Below are positions 1 to 5,733 of a stretch of 5,733 nt of DNA, piece after piece (positions within the stretch are counted from its first letter, which is position 1; every line of letters starts with the position of its first letter). This DNA comes from Comamonadaceae bacterium. GTDB lineage: Bacteria > Pseudomonadota > Gammaproteobacteria > Burkholderiales > Burkholderiaceae_C. The position numbers were made by a program, and so were the translations under genes. The stretch covers positions 1-5,733 of the forward strand of contig JAHEBY010000182.1 in assembly GCA_024642025.1 (NCBI GenBank), given 5' to 3'. The notes under the pieces were generated by a model. That model was not told the DNA's origin. It made no database searches and saw only the letters and a list, made by a program, of their open reading frames with translations.

Positions 1-421
1 CGAAGTGATGTTGTGCGACTCACGTGAGGAAGTGGTTGAAATCTCTGACCGCTACGCGAGTGAGCACCTGGAAGTGCACGCGAAAGACCTCGACTGGTGG
101 TTGGAGAATTTGACCTGTTACGGTTCTCTTTTTCTGGGTGAAGAAACCACTGTGGCCTATGGCGACAAGGCATCGGGCCCCAACCATGTGCTCCCCACAA
201 AGGGTGCTGCGCGGTATTCGGGTGGCCTGTCTGTGCACAAATTCATGAAGGTACTCACGTGGCAGCGCATGACGCGCGAGGCCAGCCGCGACATCGCGCT
301 GGTAACGGCCCGCATCAGCCGGCTGGAAGGCATGGAGGGCCATGCCCGCACCGCAGACGATCGTCTGGCCAAGTATTTTGCCAACGAAAAATTCGACCTC
401 GGAGAACCGGTCAAGGTCTAA
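1..421 (+). CDS. hpsN: Sulfopropanediol 3-dehydrogenase HpsN, C-terminal part (partial)
   Basis: HpsN oxidises (R)-2,3-dihydroxypropane-1-sulfonate at C3 to (R)-sulfolactate with two NAD+, in the cytoplasm, by histidinol-dehydrogenase chemistry. The frame is open from the left edge (first whole codon at base 2) and ends in TAA at 419-421. About 139 residues are visible of a protein usually near 430. Key HisD-fold residues remain. The catalytic Glu-His pair (E326/H327 in E. coli HisD) is in SEHLEV at 62-67. The zinc-ligand Asp is in GDKASGPNHVLPT (codon 164-166), with the substrate-site His at 185-187. The last zinc-ligand His is in LEGMEGHARTADDRLAKYF (codon 341-343). The stretches YGSLFLGEETTV and KGAARYSGGLSVHKFMK match HpsN as I remember it and differ from true HisD, and there are no histidine genes nearby. 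The following dehydrogenases and TRAP genes fit a DHPS operon. The cut at the window edge is not a truncation of the gene. Confidence 0.88.
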   Translation, partial: EVMLCDSREEVVEISDRYASEHLEVHAKDLDWWLENLTCYGSLFLGEETTVAYGDKASGPNHVLPTKGAARYSGGLSVHKFMKVLTWQRMTREASRDIALVTARISRLEGMEGHARTADDRLAKYFANEKFDLGEPVKV

Positions 422-450
422 GCGCCCCCGCCGCTCTGGAACCTGATTTG

Positions 451-1239
451 ATGCCGCTCCCGACTACAGCTCTGCCGACAGCCCTCGAGGCTTTTTCGCT
501 GCGCGGACGGCGCGCTGTCGTCACCGGCGGCAATTCGGGCATTGGCGAGGCTATGGCTACGTCCCTTGGCCATGCCGGCGCCACGCTGCTGCTGGTGGCA
601 CGGCGGGCGGCAGAACTTGATGCGGCTGCGGGACGGCTGCGGTCTCAGGGCATCGAGTGCGAAACCCTCGCGGCGGACCTGGGAAAAACTTCTGAGCAGC
701 CCGCAGTGGGGTCTGCCATCGCGGCGCGTGGCCCCGTTGATATTCTCGTCAACGCGGCTGGTGTCAATCTTCGTCAGCCTTTTTCCGATGTTTCACCCGA
801 TGCGTGGGACTTGCAGCTCGCGTTGCACTTGGGAGCGCCATTTTTCCTGACTCAGGCGCTCGCGCCGGGCATGGCGAGCCGCGGCTACGGCCGGATTATC
901 AATATCGCCTCTTTGCAATCGACTCGGGCATTTGCCAATAGCGCACCCTATGGAGCCGGCAAGGGGGGCGTTGTTCAACTGACCCGCGCCATTGCCCAGG
1001 AATGGTCATCGCGAGGCGTAACATGCAATGCCGTTGGCCCCGGATTCTTCCCGACCGACCTGACTGCCCCCGTTTTTGCCGATCCGGCGCTGGCCGCCAA
1101 GCATGCGGAAAAAACCGCAATGGGTCGCAATGGCCTTCTGCAAGACTTGCACGGCATCACGGTGTTTCTCGCCAGTCCCGCCAGCGGCTACATCACCGGC
1201 CAGTGCGTGATGGTTGATGGTGGCTACACCGCGCTTTGA
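451..1239 (+). CDS. hpsO: SDR-family DHPS 2-dehydrogenase candidate (HpsO-like)
   Basis: This is a 262-residue classical short-chain dehydrogenase of normal length. TGGNSGIG (residues 25-32) is the dinucleotide-binding loop and NAAG is at 101-104. The catalytic Ser is S154 (in NIASLQS), with Y167 and K171 in YGAGK, and the C-terminus has the usual ITGQCVMVDGG. The Asp that marks NAD preference at the end of strand 2 is replaced by Ala50-Arg51, which suggests NADP(H). The tetrad Asn is replaced by His126 (WDLQLALHLGAPFF). The ATG at 451 is chosen because it gives a short N-terminus before the Rossmann strand; the Shine-Dalgarno site is weak (GGA at 438-440). The frame is open further upstream, but that would overlap hpsN. 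The gene starts 29 bases after hpsN. By position it should be one of the two 2-dehydrogenases (HpsO, HpsP) that interconvert (S)- and (R)-DHPS through the 2-keto sulfonate. The family call is firm; the substrate and the letter O rather than P are inferred from context. Confidence 0.78.
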   Translation: MPLPTTALPTALEAFSLRGRRAVVTGGNSGIGEAMATSLGHAGATLLLVARRAAELDAAAGRLRSQGIECETLAADLGKTSEQPAVGSAIAARGPVDILVNAAGVNLRQPFSDVSPDAWDLQLALHLGAPFFLTQALAPGMASRGYGRIINIASLQSTRAFANSAPYGAGKGGVVQLTRAIAQEWSSRGVTCNAVGPGFFPTDLTAPVFADPALAAKHAEKTAMGRNGLLQDLHGITVFLASPASGYITGQCVMVDGGYTAL

Positions 1240-1261
1240 TACCCCAATCTCAATCAACCGC

Positions 1262-2269
1262 ATGAAATCCCTCGTCTACACCCAGCCCAACGAAGTGCAA
1301 CTGCAGGAACGCCCTGAACCCGTGCTTGCAGACGGTGAAGTGGTGTTGCGAATCGAGGCGGCGGGCATTTGTGGCTCGGACATGCACGCCTACCACGGGC
1401 ATGACCCGCGGCGCAAACCGGGCCTTGTGCTGGGCCACGAGTTCGCGGCCACGATCTTGCAAACCGCATCGCCATTGTGGACCGTAGGGCAGCGGGTGAC
1501 TGGCAATCCACTGATCACGTGTGGGCGGTGTGATTACTGCCTGCAGGGGCGCGACAACCTCTGCGCCAACCGGACCATGGTGGGCATGAGCCGGCCCGGC
1601 GCGTTTGCCGAGCAAATGAGTATTCCGGGCCAATGTTTGATTGGATTGCCTGACTCACTGGATCTTGTTGCCGGTGCGCTGACTGAACCTGCTGCCACCG
1701 CACTGCACGCTATCAATCTGTCAATACGCGCGCTGGTGCGGCCATTGCCAGAGTGCCGTGTGCTGGTGATCGGTGGCGGTGCAATTGGCATGTTGTCGGC
1801 GCTCCTGCTCAGGAACTATGGCGTTGCCGAACTGCATGTGGCCGAAGTCAACCAATTGCGTCGGGCATCACTGGAGGAGCACGCGAAGTGCAAGACGTTT
1901 GACCCCCGTGAGCACACGGTGGCAGACAACCGTTTCGAGTTTGTTATTGATGCTGTGGGCAGTGTGGTTACCCGCAAGTCAGCGCTGGCTGCGGTTGCTC
2001 CGGGTGGCGTTGTCATGCATATTGGCCTGCAGGATTGGGCCAGCGAAATCGACATGCGCAAATTGACGTTGGCAGAGATCACGCTGCTGGGCACCTACAC
2101 CTATAGCATGGCCGATCTGCGTGCTACTGTCGCTGCGCTCGCGCGTGGCGCATTCGGTGATCTGTCATGGGTCGAGCGGCGTAGCCTGGCGGACGGTGCC
2201 CGTGCATTTGATGACCTGCATCAGGGGCGAACGGCGTCGGCCAAAGTCGTGCTCGAACCCGCACACTGA
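1262..2269 (+). CDS. hpsP: Zinc-dependent MDR-family DHPS 2-dehydrogenase candidate (HpsP-like)
   Basis: This is a 335-residue medium-chain alcohol dehydrogenase of the sorbitol/threonine dehydrogenase type. Catalytic zinc ligands are visible as C37 (AGICGSD), H59-E60 (LGHEF) and E142 (LTEPAATALHA). The structural zinc lobe has four cysteines at 87, 90, 93 and 101 (TCGRCDYC...LC). The Rossmann loop GGGAIG is at 171-176, and Glu195, 19 residues later, occupies the acidic position that favours NAD+ over NADP+. The start is the ATG at 1262, in front of the family-typical MKSLVYTQPNEV. It lies 22 bases after the SDR stop, with no recognisable Shine-Dalgarno site, so translation may be coupled to the gene before. 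An in-frame TTG at 1214 inside the SDR gene is less likely. The neighbourhood suggests it oxidises or forms the 2-keto form of DHPS, pairing with the SDR to racemise the substrate. Without the context it could be called an L-idonate- or threonine-dehydrogenase-like enzyme. The family is certain; the substrate is inferred. Confidence 0.78.
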   Translation: MKSLVYTQPNEVQLQERPEPVLADGEVVLRIEAAGICGSDMHAYHGHDPRRKPGLVLGHEFAATILQTASPLWTVGQRVTGNPLITCGRCDYCLQGRDNLCANRTMVGMSRPGAFAEQMSIPGQCLIGLPDSLDLVAGALTEPAATALHAINLSIRALVRPLPECRVLVIGGGAIGMLSALLLRNYGVAELHVAEVNQLRRASLEEHAKCKTFDPREHTVADNRFEFVIDAVGSVVTRKSALAAVAPGGVVMHIGLQDWASEIDMRKLTLAEITLLGTYTYSMADLRATVAALARGAFGDLSWVERRSLADGARAFDDLHQGRTASAKVVLEPAH

Positions 2270-2275
2270 ATGGAT

Positions 2276-2281
2276 CGGAGG
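2276..2281 (+). promoter_or_regulatory. Shine-Dalgarno site of the 78-residue membrane protein gene
   Basis: CGGAGG sits five bases before the ATG at 2287, in the 17-base gap after the MDR gene. It is one of the better ribosome sites in the window and is the main reason to accept the small gene and its start. Confidence 0.7.
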
Positions 2282-2286
2282 CGCGT

Positions 2287-2523
2287 ATGACTTCATCTGA
2301 ACACCTTCAAACCTCAAAACCCTTGCATCGAGGGCGCATCTGGTTTGTGCTGGCTGCTTGTTGTACCGGCTTGTTCGCACTTAACGTTGTGTCCCGCCTG
2401 CTGTTCATCAAACAGGGTATCGCCGTCTGGCGTGTCAACGACGTCGGCGAGTTTCTGCTGGTACTTGTCGCCATGGCATTCTTCGTAGCCGGCCTCTTGA
2501 TCGCTGAAGAGCATCCCGACTAA
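2287..2523 (+). CDS. Small two-helix membrane protein preceding TRAP transporter genes
   Basis: I do not recognise a named family for this 78-residue protein. It has a short polar N-terminus with basic residues (KPLHRGR, 11-17). A first hydrophobic helix runs over about residues 18-37 and includes two adjacent cysteines (C25, C26). A polar, partly basic loop (about 41-54) contains two tryptophan- or aspartate-bearing turns. A second helix spans about 55-73, and the tail is acidic (EEHPD). The positive-inside pattern suggests a hairpin with both ends in the cytoplasm, but this is uncertain. It has a good Shine-Dalgarno site, begins 17 bases after the MDR gene and ends 46 bases before the TRAP binding-protein gene, so it is in the operon. 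The position suggests an accessory part of the TRAP transporter. It is not the small permease, which is present separately and has four helices. The coding call is strong; function is unknown. Confidence 0.75.
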   Translation: MTSSEHLQTSKPLHRGRIWFVLAACCTGLFALNVVSRLLFIKQGIAVWRVNDVGEFLLVLVAMAFFVAGLLIAEEHPD

Positions 2524-2569
2524 TTTTCCCTTTCTTTCACCATCCCCGTTAACACTATAGGAGACCATC

Positions 2570-3721
2570 ATGATCGATCGCAAACTACCTGAATCGCTGC
2601 AATCCGCTGAGCGCCGCCGTTTCTTTGAAGTTGCCAAGCGCTACGGATTTACCACCGCGGTGCTGGCCACTACCGGAGGCTTTCTGTGGTCCAACCCGGA
2701 GTTGGCACATGCTGCTGAAGATGAAGCGGCGAAGGCAAAGGCGGCCAAGCACACCATGATCTTTGGTACCGAGTACAAGGAAGATGCATTCAACACCTAT
2801 CCGATCATGCAGACCCAGTTCAAGGAGAACCTTCAGACGCTGAGCAAGGGCGAGGTATACGTCAAACTACACCCATCGGGCCAGCTCGGCGTCGGCGGGG
2901 CTTTGGCGCAAAAGGTGCAATCAGGCACCATCCAGGGCGGCTCGGTGTCGCTGTCGAATTTCTCCCCATTCGCGCCGGTTGTTGACCTGATCAACATCCC
3001 GTTCTGGTGCGGGGAGAACCAGCAATTCGCAAACCTGGTTACGTCGGCCGCGTGGAATAGCGAAATCACGCCCAAAGTTACAGCCAAGGGATACAAGCCC
3101 ATGTTTTATTTCAACGTCGACCCGCGCACGGTGGCGGTGCGCAAGGGCTTTGGCAAGATCGTCAAGACGCCGGAGGACATGCGCGGCATGAAGATGCGCG
3201 TTCCTGGCTCCAAACTGTTGCAGCAGTTCTATCGTCTGGCGGGTGCCAACCCCACCGTCGTGGCCTGGGGCGAAACCCCCAGCGCGCTCAAGCAGGGCGT
3301 TGCGGACGGGCTCGATCCATCGGTGGGCGCGCTCTACACCTTCGGCTTCATCGACATCCTGGAGTCCATTTCCCTGGTCGAGTCGGTGCCCGATGCGCAG
3401 ATGTTCGCAGCCAACTACAAGTGGTTCGAAAACTTGCCGAAGAACCTGCAGACTACGTTCGATGATGCCAGCGCCAAGACCCAGATGGAGAGTTTTGCGC
3501 AGATACCGGTTGCGCGCAAGAACTCGATGGACGCGCTGGGCAAAGCTGGCGTGAAGTTCTACACCCCCAGCGCGGCCGAGCACCAGAAATGGATTGAAGC
3601 CTGCGGCGAGCAACGCGCTGAGTGGAACGACATCAAGAAAGAGCTCGCTGGCTCAATCGAGATGTTCGACAAAATGAAGCTTGCGGCCAACACCAAAGGC
3701 TCGATCACTGTTGCTGGCTGA
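2570..3721 (+). CDS. TRAP transporter substrate-binding protein (DctP family), Tat-exported; HpsKLM component
   Basis: This is a 383-residue periplasmic binding protein that should capture the sulfonate and deliver it to the TRAP permease. The N-terminus has a twin-arginine signal: ERRRFF at 14-19, a hydrophobic stretch at about 27-41 and a cleavage site near AHA-A (after residue 48 or 49). The DctP domain covers about 63-360. HPSGQLG (101-107) is typical of the family. MRVPGS (209-214) carries Arg210, the conserved residue that grips the acidic group of TRAP ligands. W233 through G247 (GETPSALKQGVADG) is the usual hinge-region motif. The start ATG has the Shine-Dalgarno site AGGAGA at 2559-2564, five bases upstream. 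The gene is followed by an intrinsic-terminator hairpin before the permease genes. The DHPS ligand is inferred from the dehydrogenase neighbours; from the protein alone it could bind another small organic acid. In published hps nomenclature the TRAP system is HpsKLM; I am not sure which letter belongs to this subunit. Confidence 0.9.
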   Translation: MIDRKLPESLQSAERRRFFEVAKRYGFTTAVLATTGGFLWSNPELAHAAEDEAAKAKAAKHTMIFGTEYKEDAFNTYPIMQTQFKENLQTLSKGEVYVKLHPSGQLGVGGALAQKVQSGTIQGGSVSLSNFSPFAPVVDLINIPFWCGENQQFANLVTSAAWNSEITPKVTAKGYKPMFYFNVDPRTVAVRKGFGKIVKTPEDMRGMKMRVPGSKLLQQFYRLAGANPTVVAWGETPSALKQGVADGLDPSVGALYTFGFIDILESISLVESVPDAQMFAANYKWFENLPKNLQTTFDDASAKTQMESFAQIPVARKNSMDALGKAGVKFYTPSAAEHQKWIEACGEQRAEWNDIKKELAGSIEMFDKMKLAANTKGSITVAG

Positions 3722-3744
3722 TCTGCCGCCATCAGGGGCTACCC

Positions 3745-3769
3745 GGGGGTGGCGTTGCCACCCCTTTTT
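3745..3769 (+). terminator. Intrinsic terminator-like hairpin between binding-protein and permease genes
   Basis: A perfect 8-base-pair GC-rich stem, GGGGTGGC (3746-3753) with GCCACCCC (3757-3764), closes a GTT loop and is followed directly by five T (3765-3769). G3745 could add a G-U pair. It lies 24 bases after the binding-protein stop and just before the ribosome site of the small-permease gene (AAGGAG, 3772-3777). The likely role is partial termination or protection of the 3' end of the upstream mRNA, giving more binding protein than permease. Such an arrangement is known in operons for binding-protein transporters. That readthrough occurs is inferred. Confidence 0.82.
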
Positions 3770-3782
3770 CTAAGGAGACTTC

Positions 3783-4298
3783 ATGCGCCAAATGCTGCGG
3801 CAAATCGATGACAACGGCGAGCGCTACTTGATGCTGGTGTTCTACTGCTTCATCGTTTTCGTCATCGTGGTCGAGGTGTTCCGCCGATTTGTCCTGGATT
3901 TCTCGTCGCTTTGGGGAGAAGAAGCAGCGCGTTTCGCGTTCATCTACCTGGGGTGGATTGGTGCTTCTCACTGCGTAAAACAACGCGCCCACATCCGCTT
4001 TGACGTGATGCTGCATATCCTGCCCAAGCGCCTGCACGGCTATTTGTATCTGTTCGGCGAGCTCTGCACACTGGTATTTGCGGGTTTTGCGTTGTACTGG
4101 TCGATGGAGACCATTGCCACGCTGATGCAATTTGACACATTGGCTCCAGCGCTTCGGGTGAGCCAGGTGTGGTTCGCGTCGGCAGTGCCGCTGGGGTTTC
4201 TGATGATGACGGTGCGCCTGCTGCAGTCGGCCCTGCGCGACATACAGGATATCCGCGCCGGACGCGAGGCTTTTGCCGGCACGCTTCTGTTCGATTGA
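3783..4298 (+). CDS. TRAP transporter small permease subunit (DctQ family)
   Basis: This 171-residue inner-membrane protein is the small subunit of the TRAP permease, which pairs with the large subunit to form the sodium-driven transporter. Four hydrophobic segments lie at about residues 16-35, 49-66, 87-108 and 129-147, the usual DctQ count and length. WGEEAARFAFIYLGWIG (44-60) and HIRFD (70-74) match the family's conserved W-x-E-E-x-A-R and H-I-R-x-D stretches. The ATG at 3783 has the Shine-Dalgarno site AAGGAG (3772-3777) five bases upstream. That site lies immediately after the T-run of the intercistronic hairpin, so hairpin formation and ribosome access could interact. The gene ends 22 bases before the large-permease gene. 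It probably corresponds to one of HpsK, HpsL or HpsM, most likely the middle one by order. The family call is firm; the transported substrate is inferred. Confidence 0.9.
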   Translation: MRQMLRQIDDNGERYLMLVFYCFIVFVIVVEVFRRFVLDFSSLWGEEAARFAFIYLGWIGASHCVKQRAHIRFDVMLHILPKRLHGYLYLFGELCTLVFAGFALYWSMETIATLMQFDTLAPALRVSQVWFASAVPLGFLMMTVRLLQSALRDIQDIRAGREAFAGTLLFD

Positions 4299-4320
4299 CG
4301 CAGACCGGGCCGACCTCATC

Positions 4321-5589
4321 ATGCAAGTCACTCTTTGTCTCGTTTTTGTCCTGCTGTTGCTGTTCCTGGCGGTTCCATTCTGGGTCTCGCTGGGTCTGGG
4401 TACGATCGCGCTGCTGCTCAGTACCGGTGCGTTGCCACTTTCCCTGCTTGGCGAGGCGCTGTTTGAGGGTGTCGACTCCTTCGCGCTGATCGCCATTCCG
4501 CTGTTCGTGCTCACGGGGGATGTCATGGTGCGGTCCGGTCTGGCTTACAAACTTCTCGATTTTGCAGAAGCGACGACCGGTAGTTTTCGCACGGGTTTTG
4601 GCACATCCACTGTGCTGGGTTGCGGCTTCTTTGCCTGCATCTCAGGCTCGGACGCGGCAGACGCAGCCGCAATCGGTCGCATTACGATGGGTCGGCTGGT
4701 GGAGCTGGGTTATCCCAAGCCTTACGCGTGTGCATTGGTCGCCAGTGGCGCCTGTACTGGCGTTTTGATTCCGCCGTCTATTGCCTACATCATCATTGGT
4801 CTGGTGCTGGGCATTTCCTCATCCACCCTGTTCGTCGCGGCCTTGATTCCCGGTCTGCTGGTGTTGATGAGTGTGGTCGTAACCAATGTCGTCATGAACC
4901 GGGTTCATGGCTATGAGAGGTCCGCCGGAAAGTTCTCGCTGCGCAAGTGGTTGCGCGCCCTCAATGAGGCCAAATGGGCCCTTTCCATCCCTTTCATCAT
5001 CCTGGGTGGCATCTACTCGGGCATCTTCACGCCCACCGAGTCTGCCGCCGTTGCGGTGGCCGTGGCGCTGCTGATCGGCATGTTCCAGCGCACGATTCTG
5101 CTCAAGGATTTTCCAGCTATGCTGGAGACCTCGGCACGGGTGAATGGGGTGATCCTGCCCATCATTGGCGTTGCCATGCTATTTGCGCAGGCCCTGACCA
5201 TTCTTGACGTCCCTCAAGACTTTGTGCGCGCGCTGACCTCCGTCACCCATGATCCCGTAGCACTGACCTTTGTGATGCTGCTGATTTTCATCGTCGCTGG
5301 CATGTTCATGGAAACCACGCCCAACATCGTCATCCTGGCGCCGCTCCTTTACCCAGTGGCCAAGGAAATCGGCATGGACCAGATTCATTTTTGCGTGTTC
5401 ATGATTACTTCGCTGGGTCTGGGATTCATCACGCCGCCAATGGGCTTGAACCTCTTTGTGATGGCCGGCCTGACCGGCACACCTATCATGGCCATTGCCA
5501 GGCGGGCCATTCCGTTTGTCATCACCATGGTCGGCGTCTCGATTCTGGTTGGTTTTGTGCCGGGCCTGTCACTCTGGCTGCATCAATAG
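4321..5589 (+). CDS. TRAP transporter large permease subunit (DctM family)
   Basis: This 422-residue polytopic inner-membrane protein is the catalytic, substrate-translocating subunit of the TRAP transporter and has full family length. Typical DctM stretches are visible: ALIAIPLFVLTGDVM (55-69), CISGSDAADAAAIGR (106-120), GVLIPPSIAYIIIG (147-160), IFTPTESAAVAV (235-246) and ITPPMGLNLFV (370-380). The GSDAADAAAIG and TPPMGLN regions correspond to the re-entrant hairpins that form the sodium and substrate sites in structurally known TRAP permeases. The chosen start ATG is 22 bases after the small-permease stop and has no clear Shine-Dalgarno site, so coupled translation is likely. An in-frame TTG at 4273 would overlap the small-permease gene and add 16 polar residues not typical of the family. 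The stop at 5587-5589 is followed by only three bases before the stop of the opposing regulator gene. DHPS as substrate is inferred from the operon. Confidence 0.92.
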   Translation: MQVTLCLVFVLLLLFLAVPFWVSLGLGTIALLLSTGALPLSLLGEALFEGVDSFALIAIPLFVLTGDVMVRSGLAYKLLDFAEATTGSFRTGFGTSTVLGCGFFACISGSDAADAAAIGRITMGRLVELGYPKPYACALVASGACTGVLIPPSIAYIIIGLVLGISSSTLFVAALIPGLLVLMSVVVTNVVMNRVHGYERSAGKFSLRKWLRALNEAKWALSIPFIILGGIYSGIFTPTESAAVAVAVALLIGMFQRTILLKDFPAMLETSARVNGVILPIIGVAMLFAQALTILDVPQDFVRALTSVTHDPVALTFVMLLIFIVAGMFMETTPNIVILAPLLYPVAKEIGMDQIHFCVFMITSLGLGFITPPMGLNLFVMAGLTGTPIMAIARRAIPFVITMVGVSILVGFVPGLSLWLHQ

Positions 5590-5595
5590 CAGCTA
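5575..5595. repeat. Imperfect inverted repeat across the two convergent stop codons
   Basis: TGGCTGC (5575-5581) can pair with GCAGCTA (5589-5595), including one G-U pair, around a seven-base loop. It contains the stop codons of both convergent genes. There is no T-run on either side, so it is not a canonical intrinsic terminator. It may be a weak 3' end structure or chance. Confidence 0.3.
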
Positions 5596-5733
5596 CTGAG
5601 GCGCGGGGCCAGTAGATTCCCGAACAACCAGGGCAACATTGACTTCGGTCGCGTTGTGTACTGAATCACCGGCAATTTTGCTGATCAGTCGATCGGCCAC
5701 GCTGTGCCACATTTGCTGGGTGGGAACATGCAG
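5593..5733 (-). CDS. LacI-family transcriptional regulator, C-terminal end (partial; candidate HpsR)
   Basis: On the reverse strand the frame is open from the right edge (codon 5731-5733) to TAG at 5593-5595, giving 46 residues. The fragment begins LHVPTQQMWHSVADRL and ends with VALVVRESTGPAPQ. The V-x-L-V-V-R-E-S-T motif is the hallmark end of the effector-binding domain of LacI/GalR regulators. The DNA-binding N-terminus lies beyond the window. The gene is convergent with the large-permease gene, with three bases between the stop codons. As I recall, the DHPS cluster of C. pinatubonensis is controlled by a LacI-type regulator named HpsR, so this is a good candidate for the local pathway repressor responding to DHPS or an intermediate. 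The family call rests on a short fragment. The assignment to hpsR is from position and memory, so I leave the symbol blank. Confidence 0.72.
   Translation of the reverse strand: MHVPTQQMWHSVADRLISKIAGDSVHNATEVNVALVVRESTGPAPQ

Noticed and set aside
1..421. True histidinol dehydrogenase (hisD)
   Set aside because: The C-terminal sequence fits HpsN better than HisD, and no histidine biosynthesis gene is adjacent.
259..450. N-terminal extension of the SDR into the hpsN gene
   Set aside because: The extra 64 residues overlap hpsN, are Arg/His/Gly-rich and have no SDR counterpart. The ATG at 451 gives a normal length.
2535..2561. Possible sigma-70 promoter (TTTCAC, 15 bases, TATAGG) before the binding-protein gene
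   Set aside because: Both boxes match poorly, the spacing is short, and a start just downstream would remove the ribosome site. The genes are better explained by one upstream promoter.
2553..2564. CACTATAGGAGA, resembling the 3' half of the phage T7 promoter
   Set aside because: The upstream specificity part of the T7 promoter is absent, and the purine run is simply the ribosome site of the binding-protein gene. No phage context is present.
2921..3613. Long open frame on the - strand (230 codons) opposite the binding-protein gene
   Set aside because: It lies wholly inside a well-supported DctP gene, and its rich Arg/His/Gly content is typical of a shadow frame.
3732..4526. Long open frame on the - strand (264 codons) opposite the permease genes
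   Set aside because: It is antisense to two clear TRAP genes, crosses the terminator hairpin, and its translation shows no recognisable domain. It is an artefact of GC-rich codon use.

Overview
The window carries seven genes on the + strand, the first cut by the left edge, and the end of one gene on the - strand. The DNA is GC-rich with tight gene spacing. The first protein's C-terminus closely resembles, from memory, HpsN of Cupriavidus pinatubonensis. Together these suggest a betaproteobacterium, probably of the order Burkholderiales. This is an inference; there is no rRNA or other taxonomic marker here.

Layout: 1-421 is the 3' end of hpsN, a histidinol-dehydrogenase-like sulfopropanediol 3-dehydrogenase. 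451-1239 is a short-chain dehydrogenase (SDR; candidate hpsO). 1262-2269 is a zinc-dependent medium-chain dehydrogenase (MDR; candidate hpsP). 2287-2523 encodes a 78-residue protein with two predicted membrane helices. 2570-3721, 3783-4298 and 4321-5589 encode a complete TRAP transporter: a Tat-exported binding protein, a small permease and a large permease. A strong intrinsic-terminator hairpin lies between the binding-protein and permease genes (3745-3769). 5593-5733 is the C-terminal end of a convergent LacI-family regulator (candidate hpsR), whose stop codon is only 3 bases from that of the large permease. No + strand gap exceeds about 60 bases, so the genes look like one operon whose promoter lies left of the window.

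Proposed working: the TRAP system imports 2,3-dihydroxypropane-1-sulfonate (DHPS), a breakdown product of the plant sulfolipid sugar sulfoquinovose. The SDR and MDR would interconvert the S and R enantiomers through the 2-keto compound. HpsN would then oxidise (R)-DHPS at C3 to (R)-sulfolactate. The enzymes that remove sulfite from sulfolactate (such as SuyAB) are not in the window. The pathway is known from Cupriavidus and Ruegeria. The points of interest are the small membrane protein in front of the transporter, the internal terminator, an altered SDR active-site position, the apparently opposite cofactor preferences of the two 2-dehydrogenases, and the regulator packed tail-to-tail against the operon. 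No tRNA, rRNA, CRISPR array, insertion sequence or phage feature was seen.
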